From Alcanivorax quisquiliarum (GTDB lineage Bacteria; Pseudomonadota; Gammaproteobacteria; Pseudomonadales; Alcanivoracaceae), in assembly GCF_023051175.1 (NCBI RefSeq), contig NZ_JALKII010000001.1:434001-498000 (forward strand): a stretch of 64,000 nt of DNA. Direction: 5' to 3'. The notes under the pieces were generated by a model, which was not told where the DNA came from, ran no database searches, and was given only the letters and a program-made list of their open reading frames with translations. The position numbers were made by a program, and so were the translations under genes. Shown one piece after another: positions 35,873 to 46,360 of this stretch (position 1 is its first letter; each line of letters begins with the position of its first letter).

Positions 35873-37312
35873 TCAGTCCTTTGGAAAGACCGGAAACTCC
35901 ACGCCAGAGATCTGCTGCAAAATCCGCAGCACCTGGCAGCTGTAGCCGAACTCGTTGTCGTACCACACGTACAGCACGCAATGCTTGCCGTTGACAATCG
36001 TTGCCTCGGCATCAATGACGGACGCATAGCGCGCACCGACAAAGTCTGTGGATACGGCATCTGGCGAGCTGATGAAATCAATCTGGCGCTGGAGCGGTGA
36101 ATGCAGCGATACCCAGCGCAGATAGCTGTTGAGCTCTTCCAGCGTGGTTTCTTTTTCCAGCGTCAGATTGAGGATCGCCAGCGAAACGTTCGGTGTCGGC
36201 ACCCGGATCGAGTTGCCGGTCAGCTTGCCTGCCAGCTCCGGCAATGCTTTCGCCGCCGCTGTGGCAGCACCGGTTTCGGTGATGACCATGTTCAACGGCG
36301 CAGCACGCCCGCGACGCGGCCCCTTGTGGAAGTTATCCAGCAGGTTCTGGTCATTGGTATAGGAGTGCACTGTTTCCACGTGACCGACGGTGATGCCGAA
36401 CTTGTCATTCAGCGCCTTCAGCGGCGGCACAATCGCATTGGTGGTGCAGCTGGCCGCAGAAATGATCGTATCACTGTCGTCGATCAAGGCGTTGTTAACG
36501 CCGTGTACGATATTCTTCAGATCGCCTTTGCCGGGCGCGGTAAGCAGCACGCGCTTGATACCGGGGCTCTTGAGGTGCTGGCTCAGGCCCTCGCGATCGC
36601 GCCACTTGCCGGTGTTGTCGATCAGCAGGGCGTCATTGATGCCGTAGGCGGTGTAATCCACCTGCGACGGATCAGAGGAGTAGATCACGCGAATGAAGTT
36701 GCCATTGGCAATGATCGCGTTGTCTTCTTCATCTACGGCAATCGTGCCGGAGAACGGGCCGTGCACCGAATCGCGGCGCAGCAGGCTAGCGCGCTTTTGC
36801 AGGTCGCCCTTGCCGGATTCGCGCACTACCACGGCACGCAGCCGCAGGCCATCACCACTGCCGGCTTTCTCGATCAGCAACCGGGCCAGGATACGGCCGA
36901 TCCGGCCAAAGCCGTAAAGCACCACATCGGTGGGGGTCGGCTTGGCGGCGCCGCCATTGAGGGCCTCCGCCAGCTCCTGGCGCACGTATTCCTCGACCGA
37001 CTGGCCGCGGCTGTCCTTTTTATAGTTGACCGCCAGCTTGCCGATATCCAGCCGCGATGGCGACAGATCAAGCTTCATCGCTTCTTGCAGAATCGGGAAG
37101 GTGTCGACCACGGACAGCTCGGCGTCTTCCACTTGCTTGACGAAGCGGTGTGACTTGAGAATCTGGATAACGGAATTATTGACCAGCGACCGGCTGTAGA
37201 CCGTGGTAGCGACGTTCTTTTCACGGTACAGCTTGCCGATCATGGGGATCATGGCTTCGGCGATTTCTTCGCGGTTCTTCCAGCGTCCGAAGTGGTCTTC
37301 CTGCTTACTCAC
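35873..37312 (-). CDS. gap: Glyceraldehyde-3-phosphate dehydrogenase, long form
   Basis: NAD(P)-dependent GAPDH of the roughly 480-residue type found in pseudomonads, with about 125 extra N-terminal residues before the Rossmann motif VVLYGFGRIGRILARL (near residue 131). The catalytic Cys is in SAASCTTNAIVPP near residue 290, followed by HSYTNDQNLLDNFHKGPRRGRAA and the C-terminal WYDNEFGYS. GTG 37312 is chosen because AGAGGG lies upstream and the product then starts SKQEDHFGRWKNREEIAEA as in relatives. It may work in gluconeogenesis rather than glycolysis. Its place between nqr and mfd matches pseudomonad gene order. Confidence 0.92.
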   Translation of the reverse strand: MSKQEDHFGRWKNREEIAEAMIPMIGKLYREKNVATTVYSRSLVNNSVIQILKSHRFVKQVEDAELSVVDTFPILQEAMKLDLSPSRLDIGKLAVNYKKDSRGQSVEEYVRQELAEALNGGAAKPTPTDVVLYGFGRIGRILARLLIEKAGSGDGLRLRAVVVRESGKGDLQKRASLLRRDSVHGPFSGTIAVDEEDNAIIANGNFIRVIYSSDPSQVDYTAYGINDALLIDNTGKWRDREGLSQHLKSPGIKRVLLTAPGKGDLKNIVHGVNNALIDDSDTIISAASCTTNAIVPPLKALNDKFGITVGHVETVHSYTNDQNLLDNFHKGPRRGRAAPLNMVITETGAATAAAKALPELAGKLTGNSIRVPTPNVSLAILNLTLEKETTLEELNSYLRWVSLHSPLQRQIDFISSPDAVSTDFVGARYASVIDAEATIVNGKHCVLYVWYDNEFGYSCQVLRILQQISGVEFPVFPKD

Positions 37313-37430
37313 GGGATAAGGCCCTCTGGGTGGATATCCGGGGTGGATAGGATAGCGGCGGTTTCGGGCGCGCATTCTAGCGCTTAACCGTCGGATTATC
37401 CACCGGAGCGGTGAAACCGTTCCCGGATTT

Positions 37431-38015
37431 TCAGGCGTTCAGCACCTCATGAACCCTTCTGCGGAGCACCGGCACCACCTCCGCCTCGAACCAGGGCCGC
37501 TGCTGTAGCCAGCGCCGGTTGCGCGGGCTCGGATGCGGCAACGGGAACCAGTGCGGCAAGGCGTCAGCATAATGACGCACGTTCTCTGTCAGCGAGGCGC
37601 GGCGGTGCGGCAAATAGTAGCGCTGGGCGTATTGGCCAATCAGCAAGGTCAATTGCAGATCAGGCAGCTCGGCACGCACACGCTCGTGCCAGGTTGGCGC
37701 GCATTCCGGCCGTGGCGGCAAATCACCGCCGCGCCCACGACCCGGATAGCATAGCCCCATTGGCATGATGGCGATCTGGCGGGTGTCGTAAAAGCGTTCA
37801 CTGGTGAGGCCGAGCCAATCGCGGAGCCGCTCGCCGGAGAGGTCATCCCAGGGCACACCGCTTTTATGCACTCGTGTGCCGGGTGCCTGGCCGATGATAA
37901 GCAGCCGCGCCGTGCTGGCGGCCCGGATCACCGGCCGGGCGCCCAGCGGCAGCATCGGCTCGCACAAGGTGCAGCGGCGCACCTCCTCCAGCAGCTGGAT
38001 CAGCCTGTCTGCCAT
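37431..38015 (-). CDS. Uracil-DNA glycosylase superfamily protein
   Basis: A 194-residue protein of the uracil-DNA glycosylase fold. Motif 1, LLIIGQAPGTRVHKSGVPWDD, is near residues 38-58, and motif 2, LPHPSPRNRRW, is near residue 155. An N-terminal CTLC cysteine pair is present, but the full four-cysteine iron-sulfur set of family 4 enzymes is not obvious, so this is more likely the family called UDG-like, whose activity is not certain. Two in-frame ATGs (38027 and 38015) each have an identical GGAGGG just upstream, because a 12-bp unit is duplicated. It follows tesB by 9-22 bases and is probably co-transcribed. Confidence 0.85.
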   Translation of the reverse strand: MADRLIQLLEEVRRCTLCEPMLPLGARPVIRAASTARLLIIGQAPGTRVHKSGVPWDDLSGERLRDWLGLTSERFYDTRQIAIMPMGLCYPGRGRGGDLPPRPECAPTWHERVRAELPDLQLTLLIGQYAQRYYLPHRRASLTENVRHYADALPHWFPLPHPSPRNRRWLQQRPWFEAEVVPVLRRRVHEVLNA

Positions 38016-38036
38016 TGGCCCTCCCATTGGCCCTCC
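38013..38036 (-). repeat. Tandem duplication of a ribosome-binding site plus start codon
   Basis: On the minus strand GGAGGGCCAATG occurs twice head to tail (38036-38025 and 38024-38013). Each copy supplies a strong Shine-Dalgarno and an ATG in the same frame, 12 bases apart, so translation could begin at either and yield proteins differing by four residues. Confidence 0.85.
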
Positions 38037-38037
38037 G

Positions 38038-38913
38038 TCAGACCGGGTTTGCCGGCGGCTTCACGCGCACCAGCCCTTCCTGCGCCACACTGGCCACCAG
38101 CACGCCGTCGGCGCGGTAGATCGAGCCAAGATTGAAGCCCCGGGCGCTCGATGCGGACGGGCTTTGCATATCGTAGAGCAGCCATTCGTTCACCTTGAAC
38201 GGCCGGTGAAACCACATCGCATGATCAATACTGGCGGACATCACGTTCGGCTGAAAGAAATTCAGGCCATGAGGCAGCATCGACGTGCCCAGCAGGCCGT
38301 AATCCGAACAATACGCCAGCAATGCCCGGTGAGTGGCGGCATCAGCCTGGTAATCGCCCGGCACACGAAACCACACCTGGCGAGCCGGCTCCTGCGGTGC
38401 CATGTTGAACACCGCCGCCGGGCGCACCGGGCGAAACTCTACCGGGCGCACTTGCAGGAATGCATCGCGGATACTTTCCGGCACCTGCGGCGCCAGCCGG
38501 GCGCGCAACGTCCGGTCATCTTCCAGCTCATCCGGCAGCGGCACGGGCGGCATCGAGGTCTGATGCTCTATACCCTCTTCTTCTACCTGGAAGGACGCCT
38601 CCAGACAGAAAATCGGCCGCCCATGCTGGATCGCCGTCACCCGCCGGGTGGTAAAACTGTTGCCATCCCGGATGCGGTCGACTTCATAAATGATCGGCAC
38701 GCTGAAGTCGCCCGGCCGCAGAAAATAGGCATGCAGGGAGTGCGCTGCTCGCTCTGCCGCCACCGTGCAGCTGGCTGCCATCAACGCCTGTCCGGCCACC
38801 ATCCCTCCAAAAATGCCGCGCTGCCGGGTATTGCGGGTGGCGCCTCGAAACAGATTCTGTTCAAGCTGTTCCAGCCGGATCACGTCCAACAGGTCATTGA
38901 CCGCTTCTTTCAT
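38038..38913 (-). CDS. tesB: Acyl-CoA thioesterase II
   Basis: Cytoplasmic double hot-dog thioesterase that hydrolyses medium and long acyl-CoAs. The 291-residue protein (E. coli TesB 286) shows RGIFGGMVAGQALMAASCTV near residue 32, SLHAYFLRPGDFSVPIIYEV near residue 59 and the C-terminal ASIDHAMWFHRPFKVNEWLLY with catalytic Asp near 228. ATG 38913 is the family-typical start; the open frame upstream has no family character. It diverges from mfd (151 bases between starts). With psrA elsewhere in the window it adds to lipid metabolism capacity. Confidence 0.94.
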   Translation of the reverse strand: MKEAVNDLLDVIRLEQLEQNLFRGATRNTRQRGIFGGMVAGQALMAASCTVAAERAAHSLHAYFLRPGDFSVPIIYEVDRIRDGNSFTTRRVTAIQHGRPIFCLEASFQVEEEGIEHQTSMPPVPLPDELEDDRTLRARLAPQVPESIRDAFLQVRPVEFRPVRPAAVFNMAPQEPARQVWFRVPGDYQADAATHRALLAYCSDYGLLGTSMLPHGLNFFQPNVMSASIDHAMWFHRPFKVNEWLLYDMQSPSASSARGFNLGSIYRADGVLVASVAQEGLVRVKPPANPV

Positions 38914-39064
38914 GTCAGGGGTTCTCGCGCTGTGGAATACTGGCCAAATGGCAGGTGCGGCATGATAACAGCGCCACTCGAGCCACCCAACCCCGGGCAC
39001 GGCTCGCCGTCGCCGCTCGTCGCCGTTACAATGCGGCGCCCGCAAGCCGCCGAACCGACCGCCC

Positions 39065-42000
39065 ATGACGCTATTGCCCGCCGCTCCGCTGTTCCCCACT
39101 GGCGCAGATCACTACCGTAACTGGCGCGGTCTGGATGCCGGTGCGCTCGCCGCCGTACTGGCCGAAATAGCCGCCCAGGCAGATCACCTCACGCTGGTGG
39201 TCACGGCCGATTCATCTCAGGCACAGCAGCTTGCCGCCAGCCTCCGGTTCTATCTGGCCGAACAGCCGCAGATTCCCGTGTTGCTGTTTCCGGATTGGGA
39301 AACGCTGCCCTACGATCTGTTCTCGCCACACCAGGACATCATCAGCGAACGTATCGACGTGCTGCATCGCCTGCCGGCGGCCGAGCGCGGCCTGCTGATC
39401 GCGCCGGTGAACACGCTGATGCAACGGCTCGCACCGCTGGCGCATATCGCCGGCAACAGCTTCAGCCTGCGCGTCGGCGAGCAGTTCGATATGGAAGGCA
39501 CGCGGTCACGGTTGGCAGCGAGCGGCTATCGCCAGCGCGACAACGTTTACGACCGGGGCGAGTTCGCGGTGCGCGGCGCCATCATGGATATCTTCCCCAT
39601 GGGCGCGGAGCAGCCGTTTCGCATCGAGCTGTTCGACGACGAGATAGAATCGCTGCGGCTGTTCGACCCCGATAGCCAACGCTCCACCGGGCAAGTCGAC
39701 GATATCCACCTGCTGCCGGCAGCCGAATACCCGCTCAGCAGCGATGGTATCAGCCGCTTTCGCCAGCACTTCCGCGAGCGCTTCGATGTAGACCATCGCC
39801 AGTGCAGCATCTATCAGGATGTCAGCGACGCCATCGCCAGCCCCGGCCTGGAATATTACCTGCCGCTGTTCTTTGCAGAAATGTCCAGCTTGTTCAGTTA
39901 TTTGCCAGCGAGCGCCAAGCTCGTACAACTGGCCGGCGTTGCCCCAGCGGCGGAGCAGTTCTGGCAAGAGGTGTGCGACCGCTTCGAGGATCGACGCCAC
40001 GACATCCGCCGACCGATTCTGGCCCCCGCCGAGCTGTTCCTTCCCGTGGATGAGCTTAATCGTGCCTTGCGCAGCCACCCGGCGGCCCGCGTCGACGAAC
40101 AGGCCGACAACGGCGGCGTGCAATTCGATTTCGCCCCACTGCCGGAAGCCGCCGACCCACGCGGCGGCAACCTGTTTGCACCGCTCCAGGCACAGCGGCA
40201 GCAGCACCCTGACTGGCGTATTCTGGTCTGCGCGGAGACTGCCGGCCGCCGCGAGGCCTTGCTGGAGTTGATGCAAAAACAAGGCATCCAGCCCGCTATC
40301 ATTGATGGCTGGCAGGCTTTTCTGGCAGGCGATGCACCGTGGTCGCTGACCGTTGGCGAGCTGGAGCACGGCTTCCTCGCACCAGAACACGATCTGCTGG
40401 TGGTGGCGGAAAACCAATTATATGGCGAGCGCATCATGCAGCGCCGCCGCCGCAAAGCGGGCCAGGAAACCAGCGCCGAGCAGGCGTTCCGCTCGCTGGG
40501 CGAGCTACAGCCCGGCACGCCCGTGGTACATATTGATCACGGCGTGGGCCGCTATCAGGGCCTGACCCACATGAAAGTGGATGGCCAGCAGCACGAATTT
40601 CTGCTGCTGGAATATGCCGGTGGCGACAAGATTTATCTGCCGGTGTCTTCCCTGCATCTGATCAGCCGCTATGGCGGCGATCAGGAGCACGCACCGCTGA
40701 CCCGCCTTGGCTCGGATCAGTGGCAACGGGCGCGGCAAAAAGCGGCCGAAAAAATACACGACGTGGCCGCCGAACTGCTCAATACCTACGCACGCCGGGA
40801 AGCGCGCCAGGGCCGCGCCTTCACCTTGCCGGAAGACGACTACCAGCGTTTTGCAGCGGCGTTCCCGTTCGAGGAAACCGCCGATCAGCAGGCCGCCATC
40901 GGTGCCGTACTCAGTGACCTTCAGGCCGACCGCCCGATGGATCGCCTGATCTGCGGCGATGTGGGCTTCGGCAAGACCGAGGTGGCCATGCGCGCGGCCT
41001 TTATCGCTGCGCAAAACAACACCCAGGTGGCCATCCTGGTGCCCACCACCCTGCTCGCCCAGCAGCACTTTGAATCATTCAGCGACCGCTTTGCAGACTG
41101 GGCGGTGCAGATTGAAGTGTTGAGCCGCTTCCGCAGCCAGAAAGAAAAAACCGACGTGCTGGCGCGGCTGAAGGAAGGCAAGGTGGATATCGTGGTCGGC
41201 ACGCACCAGCTGTTGCAAGAGAACGTGCAGTTCCGCGATCTCGGCCTGGTGATTGTGGATGAAGAGCACCGCTTCGGCGTGCGCCACAAGGAGCGCCTGA
41301 AAGAGATGCGCGCCGAGGCCGATATTCTCACGCTGACCGCCACCCCGATTCCGCGCACCCTGAACATGGCCATGTCCGGCATGCGCGATATTTCCATTAT
41401 CGCCACGCCACCGGAACGACGGCTGTCGGTCAAAACCTTCGTGCAGCAGAAGAACGCAGCCGTGATCAAGGAGGCCATTCTGCGCGAGCTGCTGCGCGGC
41501 GGGCAGCTGTATTATCTGCACAACGACATCGACAGCATGCGCCGCGTCGCTGAAGAGCTACAGGCACTGGTGCCCGATGCTCGCATTGCCATTGCCCACG
41601 GGCAGATGCGCGAGCGCGAGCTGGAGCAGGTGATGTCCGATTTTTATCACCGCCGTTTCAATGTGCTGCTATGCACCACCATCATTGAAACCGGCATTGA
41701 TGTGCCCTCGGCCAATACCATCATCATCGAACGAGCCGATAAATTCGGCCTCGCCCAGTTGCACCAGCTGCGCGGCCGGGTTGGCCGTTCGCACCATCAG
41801 GCTTATGCGTTTTTGCTGACGCCCTCGCCTAAAGCGATGACCCGCGATGCCGTCAAGCGGCTGGAAGCCATCGAGCAGGCGTCCGACCTCGGCGCCGGCT
41901 TTACCCTGGCCAGCCACGATCTGGAAATCCGGGGTGCTGGCGAGCTGCTGGGTGAAGAGCAGCATGGCCATATCGAATCCATCGGCTTTTCGCTGTACAT

Positions 42001-42505
42001 GGAAATGCTCGAACAGACGGTCGAGGCGCTCAAACGTGGCGAGCAGCCCGACACCCTCAAGCCGCTATCCGGCGGCCCGGAAATCAATCTGCGGGTCGCC
42101 GCCCTGATCCCGGACGATTACCTGCCGGACGTGTTCAGCCGCCTGACACTGTACAAGCGCATTGCCAGCTGCAAGAACGGCGAACAGCTCGACGAGCTCA
42201 AGGTCGAGATGATCGACCGTTTCGGCCTGCTGCCGCCGCAGGTGAAAAACCTGTTCCGCCTGACCGCACTGCGGCAACTGGCCGAGTCGCTGGGCATCAC
42301 CCGCATTGATGCCGGCAGCGAATACGGCCGGCTGGAGTTCTCGGAACGCACCGCAATTGATCCCCTGCGGCTGGTCAAGCTGGTACAATCCCGCCCTCAA
42401 CAATATATGTTGCAGGGCGGCAGCACCTTGCGTTTCGGCATGGATGCGGAAACCGGTGATGAACGATTCGAAGAAGTCGAGGCCCTGCTCGAAAAACTGG
42501 TGTGA
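39065..42505 (+). CDS. mfd: Transcription-repair coupling factor
   Basis: ATP-dependent translocase that removes RNA polymerase stalled at DNA lesions and recruits UvrA. The 1146 residues match E. coli Mfd (1148). The UvrB-homology region (domains 1-2) lies at about residues 30-340, the RNA polymerase interaction domain around 478-545 (GTPVVHIDHGVGRYQGL), and the SF2 helicase motor from about 610, with Walker A CGDVGFGKTEVA near 634, DEEHRFG near 735 and TATPIPRTLNMAMSGMRD near 758. A TRCF C-terminal domain follows. It has a long leaderless-looking upstream region of 151 bases shared with tesB. Confidence 0.97.
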   Translation: MTLLPAAPLFPTGADHYRNWRGLDAGALAAVLAEIAAQADHLTLVVTADSSQAQQLAASLRFYLAEQPQIPVLLFPDWETLPYDLFSPHQDIISERIDVLHRLPAAERGLLIAPVNTLMQRLAPLAHIAGNSFSLRVGEQFDMEGTRSRLAASGYRQRDNVYDRGEFAVRGAIMDIFPMGAEQPFRIELFDDEIESLRLFDPDSQRSTGQVDDIHLLPAAEYPLSSDGISRFRQHFRERFDVDHRQCSIYQDVSDAIASPGLEYYLPLFFAEMSSLFSYLPASAKLVQLAGVAPAAEQFWQEVCDRFEDRRHDIRRPILAPAELFLPVDELNRALRSHPAARVDEQADNGGVQFDFAPLPEAADPRGGNLFAPLQAQRQQHPDWRILVCAETAGRREALLELMQKQGIQPAIIDGWQAFLAGDAPWSLTVGELEHGFLAPEHDLLVVAENQLYGERIMQRRRRKAGQETSAEQAFRSLGELQPGTPVVHIDHGVGRYQGLTHMKVDGQQHEFLLLEYAGGDKIYLPVSSLHLISRYGGDQEHAPLTRLGSDQWQRARQKAAEKIHDVAAELLNTYARREARQGRAFTLPEDDYQRFAAAFPFEETADQQAAIGAVLSDLQADRPMDRLICGDVGFGKTEVAMRAAFIAAQNNTQVAILVPTTLLAQQHFESFSDRFADWAVQIEVLSRFRSQKEKTDVLARLKEGKVDIVVGTHQLLQENVQFRDLGLVIVDEEHRFGVRHKERLKEMRAEADILTLTATPIPRTLNMAMSGMRDISIIATPPERRLSVKTFVQQKNAAVIKEAILRELLRGGQLYYLHNDIDSMRRVAEELQALVPDARIAIAHGQMRERELEQVMSDFYHRRFNVLLCTTIIETGIDVPSANTIIIERADKFGLAQLHQLRGRVGRSHHQAYAFLLTPSPKAMTRDAVKRLEAIEQASDLGAGFTLASHDLEIRGAGELLGEEQHGHIESIGFSLYMEMLEQTVEALKRGEQPDTLKPLSGGPEINLRVAALIPDDYLPDVFSRLTLYKRIASCKNGEQLDELKVEMIDRFGLLPPQVKNLFRLTALRQLAESLGITRIDAGSEYGRLEFSERTAIDPLRLVKLVQSRPQQYMLQGGSTLRFGMDAETGDERFEEVEALLEKLV

Positions 42506-42526
42506 GAACCAGGGGGGATACAGCAC

Positions 42527-43300
42527 ATGATCCGCATACTGCACGCTTTGCTGGTGCTGGGCTTTGGCCTGCCCGGCCTGAGCGTTCACGCCAGCGATAA
42601 CTGGTATCACGTCGAGTTGATGGTGTTTGCCCATGAGCGAGCCAGCGACGAGCAATGGCGCCGCAACCGGCTGCCTGCTTATCCGGCCTCCCATATCCAC
42701 TTCAGTGAGCACGGCACACGCCTGCCCGATGATGCCGACGATGCCCTTCGTGACGCCTTGAGCCAGGGTGCCTGGCAACCCGTCAGCAACCTCTCCATGG
42801 ACGACATGCGTGAACGCATGGCCGAGAGCGGCCACTACCGCACGCTGTTTCATGACAGCTGGCGCCAGCCGATCAGCGCCCGTGAGCAGGCAGTGCCCGT
42901 CTACATTCAGGGAGCGCGCATGCTCGACGTGGCGGCGCGAAGCAGCACGTGGACAGAAGCCGGTTTTGCCGAGCTTGCCGAGCCCGCCGATTCATTCGAA
43001 CCCGACCTTTCTGCATCGGGCCTTTCCGAATCCGGCCTTTCCGAATTCGATCTTGTCGAACTCGCTGGCGCAAGCATCGAGGCGCTTGCCTCGCCGGCCC
43101 CGCTTCCCGAGCTGCAAGGCACGCTAACGCTGAGCGAGTCACGCTTTCTGCATGTGGAGCCGAACCTGTGGCTGGCGCTGCACGACGGCGATGGCGAATA
43201 CTACTTCGCCTCGCTCACGCAGAGCCGCCGCCTGCGCGTCGGCGAGCTGCACTACATCGATAACCCGCGCCTGGGTGTATTGATCAAAGTGAGCCAGTAA
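42527..43300 (+). CDS. CsiV-like periplasmic protein
   Basis: A 257-residue exported protein: a signal peptide (residues 1-22, ending SVHA-SDNW), then WYHVELMVFAHERASDEQWRR, which is the family opening, and a C-terminal part with ESRFLHVEPNLWLALHDG and RRLRVGELHYIDNPRLGVLIKV. CsiV in Vibrio is a peptidoglycan-binding protein linked to competence and secretion; the function here is inferred. The middle (about residues 160-179) is a four-fold five-residue repeat, DLSAS-GLSES-GLSEF-DLVEL, encoded by a 15-bp repeat at 43004-43063. It follows mfd by 21 bases and is probably co-transcribed with it. Confidence 0.78.
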   Translation: MIRILHALLVLGFGLPGLSVHASDNWYHVELMVFAHERASDEQWRRNRLPAYPASHIHFSEHGTRLPDDADDALRDALSQGAWQPVSNLSMDDMRERMAESGHYRTLFHDSWRQPISAREQAVPVYIQGARMLDVAARSSTWTEAGFAELAEPADSFEPDLSASGLSESGLSEFDLVELAGASIEALASPAPLPELQGTLTLSESRFLHVEPNLWLALHDGDGEYYFASLTQSRRLRVGELHYIDNPRLGVLIKVSQ

Positions 43301-43316
43301 TGCCTCGTTTCGGCCG

Positions 43317-44492
43317 TCACACAAACTGGCCGGCGCAGTAGCCCGACGACCAGGCCCACTGAAAATTGTAGCCACCGAGCTGGCCCGTCACATCCAGCAC
43401 CTCACCAATGAAATGCAGGCCGGGCACATCATTGGCGGCGAAGGTGCGTGACGAGATGGCTCGTGTATCGACACCACCCAGCGTCACCTCCGCCGTTCGA
43501 TAGCCTTCCGTGCCGCCGGGCTTTACCTGCCAGTCGTGCAGTGATGCGGCGGCCTCGTCCAGCGCCGCATTGCTGAAGCCTTGCAGGCTACTCTGCCAGC
43601 CGTGCCACTGTGCCAGCGTCTGCGCCAGTCGCTTCGGCAGCAATTCTGCAAGGCAGTGCTCCAGCGTGGCGGCAGGCCGATCGCTCCGCCAGCTGCGCCA
43701 GTCGGTATCGTCGCCGGGCAACAGGTCGATGTGCAGTACGTCGCCCGGTTGCCAGTAGCTCGAAATCTGCAACATGGCCGGCCCGCTCAGCCCGCGGTGG
43801 GTAATCAGCATGGGCGCCTGAAAGCGCACCTCGCCGCAGCGCACACTCACCGGGCAACTGATGCCGGACAATGGCGCCAGGCGCTCCTTGAGATCTGGTT
43901 GCAGCGTGAAGGGCACCAGCCCGGCCCGCGTCGGCAATACCGGCAAGCCGAACTGCTCTGCGATCCGGTAGCCGAAACCGGATGCCCCCAGCGTCGGTAT
44001 CGACAGGCCACCACTGGCAATCACCAGTGATTCGCAGCGCAGCCTGCCGGCCGAGGTGCGCAGCATGAAACCCTGCCCTGCCTGCGCTACGTCAATTACC
44101 TTGGTGTTCAGCTCAATGGTGGCGCCGGCCCATTCGCACTCAGTCAGCAGCAAATCCAGAATCGGCCGGCTGCTATCGGTGCAGAACAGCTGGCCCGGCG
44201 CTTTCTCGCACCAGTCCACCCCGTGCCGCTCGACCAGCTCGAAAAAGTCGCGTGGCGTATAACGCTTCAGCGCAGAAATACAGAACGACGGATTGGCGGA
44301 GATAAAATGCGCTGGCGCGCAATCCAGATTGGTGAAATTGCAGCGCCCGCCGCCGGACATGAGAATTTTCTTGCCGGGCATGTTGGCATGATCGAGCACA
44401 CGCACACTGCGACCGCGATAAGCTGCTGTGGCCGCGCACATCAGGCCAGCCGCGCCGGCGCCAATCACGACCACATCAACCGCTTCAGTCAC
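43317..44492 (-). CDS. HI0933/BaiN/YhiN-family FAD-dependent oxidoreductase
   Basis: A 391-residue flavoprotein. The dinucleotide-binding motif VVVIGAGAAGLMCAATAA is at residues 7-24, followed by the family-defining KKILMSGGGRCNFTN near residue 40. The C-terminal VTGQLGGYNFQWAWSSG closes the FAD site. Members include the bile-acid reductase BaiN, but the substrate of most is unknown. GTG at 44492 is the likely start (GGAGAGG upstream), overlapping the upstream gene's stop by one base. It converges on the CsiV-like gene. Confidence 0.88.
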   Translation of the reverse strand: MTEAVDVVVIGAGAAGLMCAATAAYRGRSVRVLDHANMPGKKILMSGGGRCNFTNLDCAPAHFISANPSFCISALKRYTPRDFFELVERHGVDWCEKAPGQLFCTDSSRPILDLLLTECEWAGATIELNTKVIDVAQAGQGFMLRTSAGRLRCESLVIASGGLSIPTLGASGFGYRIAEQFGLPVLPTRAGLVPFTLQPDLKERLAPLSGISCPVSVRCGEVRFQAPMLITHRGLSGPAMLQISSYWQPGDVLHIDLLPGDDTDWRSWRSDRPAATLEHCLAELLPKRLAQTLAQWHGWQSSLQGFSNAALDEAAASLHDWQVKPGGTEGYRTAEVTLGGVDTRAISSRTFAANDVPGLHFIGEVLDVTGQLGGYNFQWAWSSGYCAGQFV

Positions 44493-44926
44493 TACAACCT
44501 CTCCAGGGCGATGCGCATGGCCTGCGCGGCGAACTCGGGTTGCGCCGCATGGCGACCACCCCGGCACTCGAACGCCAGCGCAGCACTGAGAATCAGATGC
44601 GCTGCGGCGCCGGCATCATGCTGCTCGGCCAGATGCGAGAGCCACAGCTTTGCTTCACTGTCGAAGCCCCGCTCGATCATGCGCTGAAAAAGCTGCGTGA
44701 ACGCCGCCAGATGCATGCCGACAAATTCGGCATCACTGCTTTGCGCCGCGAAATCCGGCACCTTGATGCGATATTCCCGCCATAGCTCCTCGGCCAGTGC
44801 CATGGTCTTCTGTTCAAGGTAGGCAGCCGCCGGCGGGCCGGGCGCACGGCGCGAGCGCGCCCACAATGGCGCTGCCAGGAGCGCCAGCACGGTGAACGCG
44901 GCAATCGCAATCAGGATTTGCAGCAT
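44492..44926 (-). CDS. Single-pass membrane protein of unknown function
   Basis: A 144-residue protein with one N-terminal helix (LQILIAIAAFTVLALLAAPLW, residues 2-22) and a mostly helical, Ala-rich cytoplasmic or periplasmic domain without recognised motifs. It is tightly placed between the thioinosine phosphorylase (28 bases upstream) and the flavoprotein (1-base overlap), so it is probably a real operon member. Confidence 0.65.
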   Translation of the reverse strand: MLQILIAIAAFTVLALLAAPLWARSRRAPGPPAAAYLEQKTMALAEELWREYRIKVPDFAAQSSDAEFVGMHLAAFTQLFQRMIERGFDSEAKLWLSHLAEQHDAGAAAHLILSAALAFECRGGRHAAQPEFAAQAMRIALERL

Positions 44927-44954
44927 GGCTCTGCTCTGGCGCTATGGCGGTGCG

Positions 44955-46264
<1,310 letters not shown>

Positions 46265-46360
46265 AGGCTCGCGTCCTTAATGTCGTATCAGGTGTCTGAT
46301 CTGGTGTCTGCTCCGGAATGCCCCTCCGGCGGATGCCACAGGTACCTTCCCCGGTGCGCT

